From: Chrysemys picta bellii
Taxonomy: Eukaryota > Chordata > Testudines > Emydidae
Direction of reading: 5' to 3'
Assembly: GCF_011386835.1 (NCBI RefSeq)
Contig: NC_088792.1
Location: 220,878,394-220,942,393, forward strand
Length of the DNA stretch: 64,000 nt
The notes beneath the pieces were generated by a model. It worked only from the letters and a program-made list of their open reading frames with translations, had not been told where the DNA came from and searched no databases. Position 1 is the first letter of the stretch. Every line of letters starts with the position of its first letter. A program made the position numbers and the translations under genes. This document shows positions 60,348 through 64,000 of this stretch, piece by piece.

Positions 60348-61664
60348 CTGCAGAAAACACAAACACACATTCCTTATATTGTCATCTTTCTAATACCTAA
60401 CAGTGTCATCGACTTACACTTTCCTGGATTGATTATGTTTGCCATGGATAACAGATCCTCAGCTGGTATAAACTGTTATAGCATCATTGACCTCACTGGA
60501 ACTATGACAATTTACATCAACTGAAGATCTGCCCCTTGGAGTTTAATTACTGTAACGAGAACAACAAAGCCATGCTATCCCATGTAATAAGAAAACAAGA
60601 GAAAAATCTTATTAAACTTTGGAAAGGTCTTATTCCGTTTACATTCATGCTATAACATTCACTAGGTTCAGATGAGTCCCATCTCCCTAAGATCATATAA
60701 AGGTCCTTTGTTAACTTTTCTGTTTCTATAGTTTAGGGCACGGATACTCATATGTTCAAACATGTCTTAAGTTAGTAGGAGAAAAATACCTATAATGGTA
60801 ATATCACAGATTACAGAATCACAGAAAGTATGTTTGAAAGGGACCTGTTAGGTTATTTGAGGATGTTGCATCAAAAAAGAAAAACACTATTTTAGGCCAT
60901 AATTTCCATAAATGGGCCTAATTTTGATTTAGATGACTCTACTGCATTTGCGATGAGTACATCATTAAGTAAAATGGTTCACTACCCTATTGCCCTAACC
61001 AATTTTATTTTAATTTTAAAATTACATTTGACCTTTAATAACAACCTCTTACTTCCTGTTTTGCAACTGGTGTTTGATAGAAACAATAATTTCCTTCTAA
61101 TTATTGCCCTTTAAATATTTATATGAAGTAATAACATATCGGGGAGGCACTCCTATGTTCTCACAAGTAACAATGTTGACATTGATGATACTACATTAAT
61201 AGATTAAACCCTTTTAAATGGCAAGGAAAATTCACTCTGCTTGCTGTAAATCCAAGAACTATATTTATAGATAATATTACCATATTCCATAATACGGAAA
61301 CTGGATAAATATACCCTGGGGTATTTTTTTGTTTGTTTTGGATTTATCTTTATATAGGGCCAAATTCTCTGCCCACCACCACAGAAATGCTTCATGGGAG
61401 CTGGAATCCTCTCCTGATAGCCTGTGGAGTGTTACTGGAGTTGTTCCTCAGCAAAATACAATGTGGCACAAATGTGAAACGAACAAACCAGTTATGCACA
61501 GGATTCTGGTACTGAAAACAAACCATAATTTTGTCTACTATCCCCAAAAGTGAAAATGATGTTTCTAAATACATATTTATCATTAAAAGTGTGACCATCC
61601 GACAAGTTTCTAGGCACTTTTATAACCTTAAAAACAGCAGAAAACAAAACTCCTCATTTATTAC
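60348..61664 (-). other. PXDNL intron, 1.3 kb
   Basis: AT-rich intron. I see no gene or classified repeat in it. Confidence 0.75.
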
Positions 61665-61823
61665 CTTTGGGTTGCACATTCAGCTGGACGGTCACTCTCC
61701 TTACACCCAAAGCACTGACAGCTTGGCATTCATACTGGCTTTGATCATGTTGGGCCACATGTATAATACGCAATGTTCCAGATGAGAGCACTGTGTGGCG
61801 TCCATCAGGAGGCAGCTGACTTC
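61665..61823 (-). CDS. PXDNL: PXDNL exon: C-terminal half of an Ig domain
   Basis: This is the most upstream PXDNL exon seen here. It is 159 bp, with an AG acceptor at 61825-61824 and a GT donor at 61664-61663. It opens with two bases of a split codon and closes with one. The translation begins [17 protein letters not shown], includes the Ig hallmark [11 protein letters not shown] (Tyr-x-Cys of the F strand) and ends LNVQPK. It matches the second half of the I-set Ig domain preceding the last one in peroxidasins. These domains are extracellular and help tether peroxidasins to matrix. The exon holding the first half of this domain was not found between 61824 and 64000 and probably lies beyond the window. 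Confidence 0.9.
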
Positions 61824-64000
61824 CTGCAATGTGTCAAACAACGGAGACATACATATGGTAAATTACACTCATCTTATTTACATACTTATCATAGGGTTTT
61901 TTTAAATTATTATTTTAGTTAACATTTTGGGAGGCAATATATATTAAAAGGCATTCCCTTCAAAATTCTTGACATGGTTAATTGTGAGCATTTTGCTCTT
62001 TCCTTTCAAATTCTACCATTGGTGGTCTTTTTCTCTTTGCTTATTACATAAGATGTTAATTTAGTCATACTTTTAAAACATTAAAATTGCCAGCAACTTA
62101 GCACAGAACTCGAAGAGCATTTGATAATACCAAATTCGGAAGGGCTGATATTCATTATTTAGACCTTGTTATGAAAAAAGATACAGTCTACAAAAAGAGA
62201 AATTGAATGACCAGACAGTCCAATGAATTGATACAGTAGTTTTTCACCTCTGGAAAACGTAAATGGTTTAATTTTAGTATCTGCTGACAGTACTTGAGTG
62301 GGGAACAATGGGTTATTGAGCAATGTAAGTTGCTTGCTTCAATGTCATGGACAGATAATTAGCTATTCATCATCTTGCTAATAGTGTTGCTTTTTATTGA
62401 GGGGTGTGACGACAGAGAGATCACTATGTGATCTGAAGGAGAGCCAGAGTTGATAGGTGTTGAAGTCAAATAATAATAATTAGTTCCCATATAGTGCTTT
62501 TACTCCATATGTCTTTAGACACAGGAGGTAAGCATTATGATAATGACGGTTTTACAGATGAGGAAACTGAGCACAGAAAGGTAAACTGACTTGCACAAAG
62601 TCATTCAAACAGGGCAGTACCACAGCCAGGAAGAGAATGCAAGTCCACTGCTCTGTCCACTAGGACACACCCCACCTCAACAAACCTGAACATTTGGCAA
62701 GGATTCAGACTACTTAAGGAAGCAATCAGAATATGCCTTATGAAAAAAGTTATCAGAAACTGCTTATGAAGTGAGCCCTTTTTCTTTAGCTTCCAGATTT
62801 GCACTAGTATTGTTGTGTAGGAAGGAATAAGGTTAGCTGGACACTAAGGTTTTTGTGTAACAGGATAAATTCCATAATATTTACTAAATAAATAAACTCT
62901 TGTCCATGTAATCCCAGGGTGACTATATCAGTATTATTTCCACCATGTAAACTGGATTGCCACAAAATTCAATAACTGAAGATCAAGGGGTATTGAGTTG
63001 TTTGCTAATTTGAAACTCTATTGCCAAGCAACCCCCTTGAGCTATTTCCTCGTTTTTAGTAAAATTACTAAGTAAAGTCCACAACATATCATTGCTATAT
63101 AGTAACATAAGGACAAATCCTCACATGTTGAATCCTTGCACAATGGCAGATTGTGGCCAATACTGCAATTTATCACATAATTACAAATTGATTACATATC
63201 CATAGGTTCCATAAAAGAAGATTGTTACAAAATATTAAACATACTGATATGAACTTATTTTGCTATTGCTTCCTTGGAAATAACTATTCAGAAGCAGATG
63301 TTATGAAGTGACCTTTTAAATCCATGGATATTTCCAAAATTACAATGTGCTAAATTCTAACCTCAGTTAAGCATGCAAAATTGAACAGAAGATGCACATG
63401 CTTAGCTGAGGGCAGAAGTCCACCCAATATATTTAATTTAAAAGAAGACGACATAAACCAGGTAAAGTGAGATTTTTGTTAAACAGTAACATTATGTTTT
63501 GTCATTAATATTACAGCAAGCATAATTGTTCTACCAGTAGGCATCTTATTGTAATTATACACTACACAAGGCCCCAGCTCCAAAGAGTCTAAGGGCCAAC
63601 AACTGAGGCTAGAAAGGAAAACAGAAAGGCTGGCTGTGCAAACTAAGTTACAGGGGGTAACTCAAACTTAGAAATGGCGTGGGCATAGCATGATTGAACA
63701 GGTTGTAGATTGGTTTGTTTCTTAAATTGTATTGCATACACAATAAACGTCTTATAAAACAGAAATGTTGTCTTCATCCTACTTCTTGCGAGTGCTGCAG
63801 TAGGAGTTGATCGTAAGGAGGAATTTGAATGACAAGAGGAAGGTTGCCTGGCAAATCAAGTCTGTGAGAGAATTCCAGTAATGGGGATGGATATGGGAAA
63901 AGTGGATGACTGGGCACTGAGACCAGCATCATAGACAGATCAGAGCATGTGGGTTTTTTGTACACATGTGATGACATAAGAGATTAGGTCAGATAAATAC
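61824..64000 (-). other. PXDNL intron, partial
   Basis: Runs off the window edge. It contains a MIR/L2-like worn piece around 62480-62680 (TTTTACAGATGAGGAAACTG, AGTCATTCAAACAGGGCAGTA) and half of a palindromic repeat near 63365-63412. No exon was recognised. Confidence 0.6.

Overview
The window is vertebrate nuclear DNA, most probably from a turtle. The case for a turtle is the repeat mix: a tRNA-headed SINE with a CR1-like tail of the cryptodire type, CR1, L2 and L1 LINE remnants, many hAT, Tc1/mariner and Harbinger elements with clear target duplications, and LTR-type repeats whose ends read TGT(G/C)AC...GTCACA. Species cannot be fixed from sequence alone.

One host gene is present, on the minus strand: PXDNL (peroxidasin-like), a secreted multidomain haem peroxidase of the peroxidasin family. 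Nine consecutive coding exons can be placed with canonical splice sites and matching phases. In transcript order they are 61823-61665 and 60347-60235 (Ig domains), 57864-57708 (end of the last Ig), 54965-54857 and 49132-48975 (linker), 32342-30839 (the single large peroxidase exon), 22055-21921, 17716-17508 and 3418-3298 (end of the peroxidase domain and the linker towards the VWC domain). The signal peptide, LRRs and first Ig domains lie beyond 64000, and the VWC exons lie before position 1 or were not recognised. The peroxidase exon keeps the distal His-Asp, catalytic Arg, haem-linking Glu and proximal His, although the human paralogue is reported to have lost activity.

The rest is intron filled with layered transposons. 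Points of note: a decayed two-gene Harbinger element (50205-54503) with a transposase and an opposite-strand Myb/SANT gene split by an LTR; a CR1 (43630-46195) holding both an LTR and a hAT element; another CR1 (33865-35830) split by a 1.1-kb LTR-type element; an L2 (7390-8990) holding a hAT element with a perfect 8-bp target duplication; and several hAT and mariner MITEs.

The most unusual signal is a family of palindromic double-copy insertions (12286-12531, 26916-27134, 33316-33519, with a related family at 54579-54763 and 56971-57142). Most are flanked by 10-12-bp target duplications, and their arms carry a hammerhead-ribozyme-like core next to the centre. The layout resembles Penelope-like retroelements.
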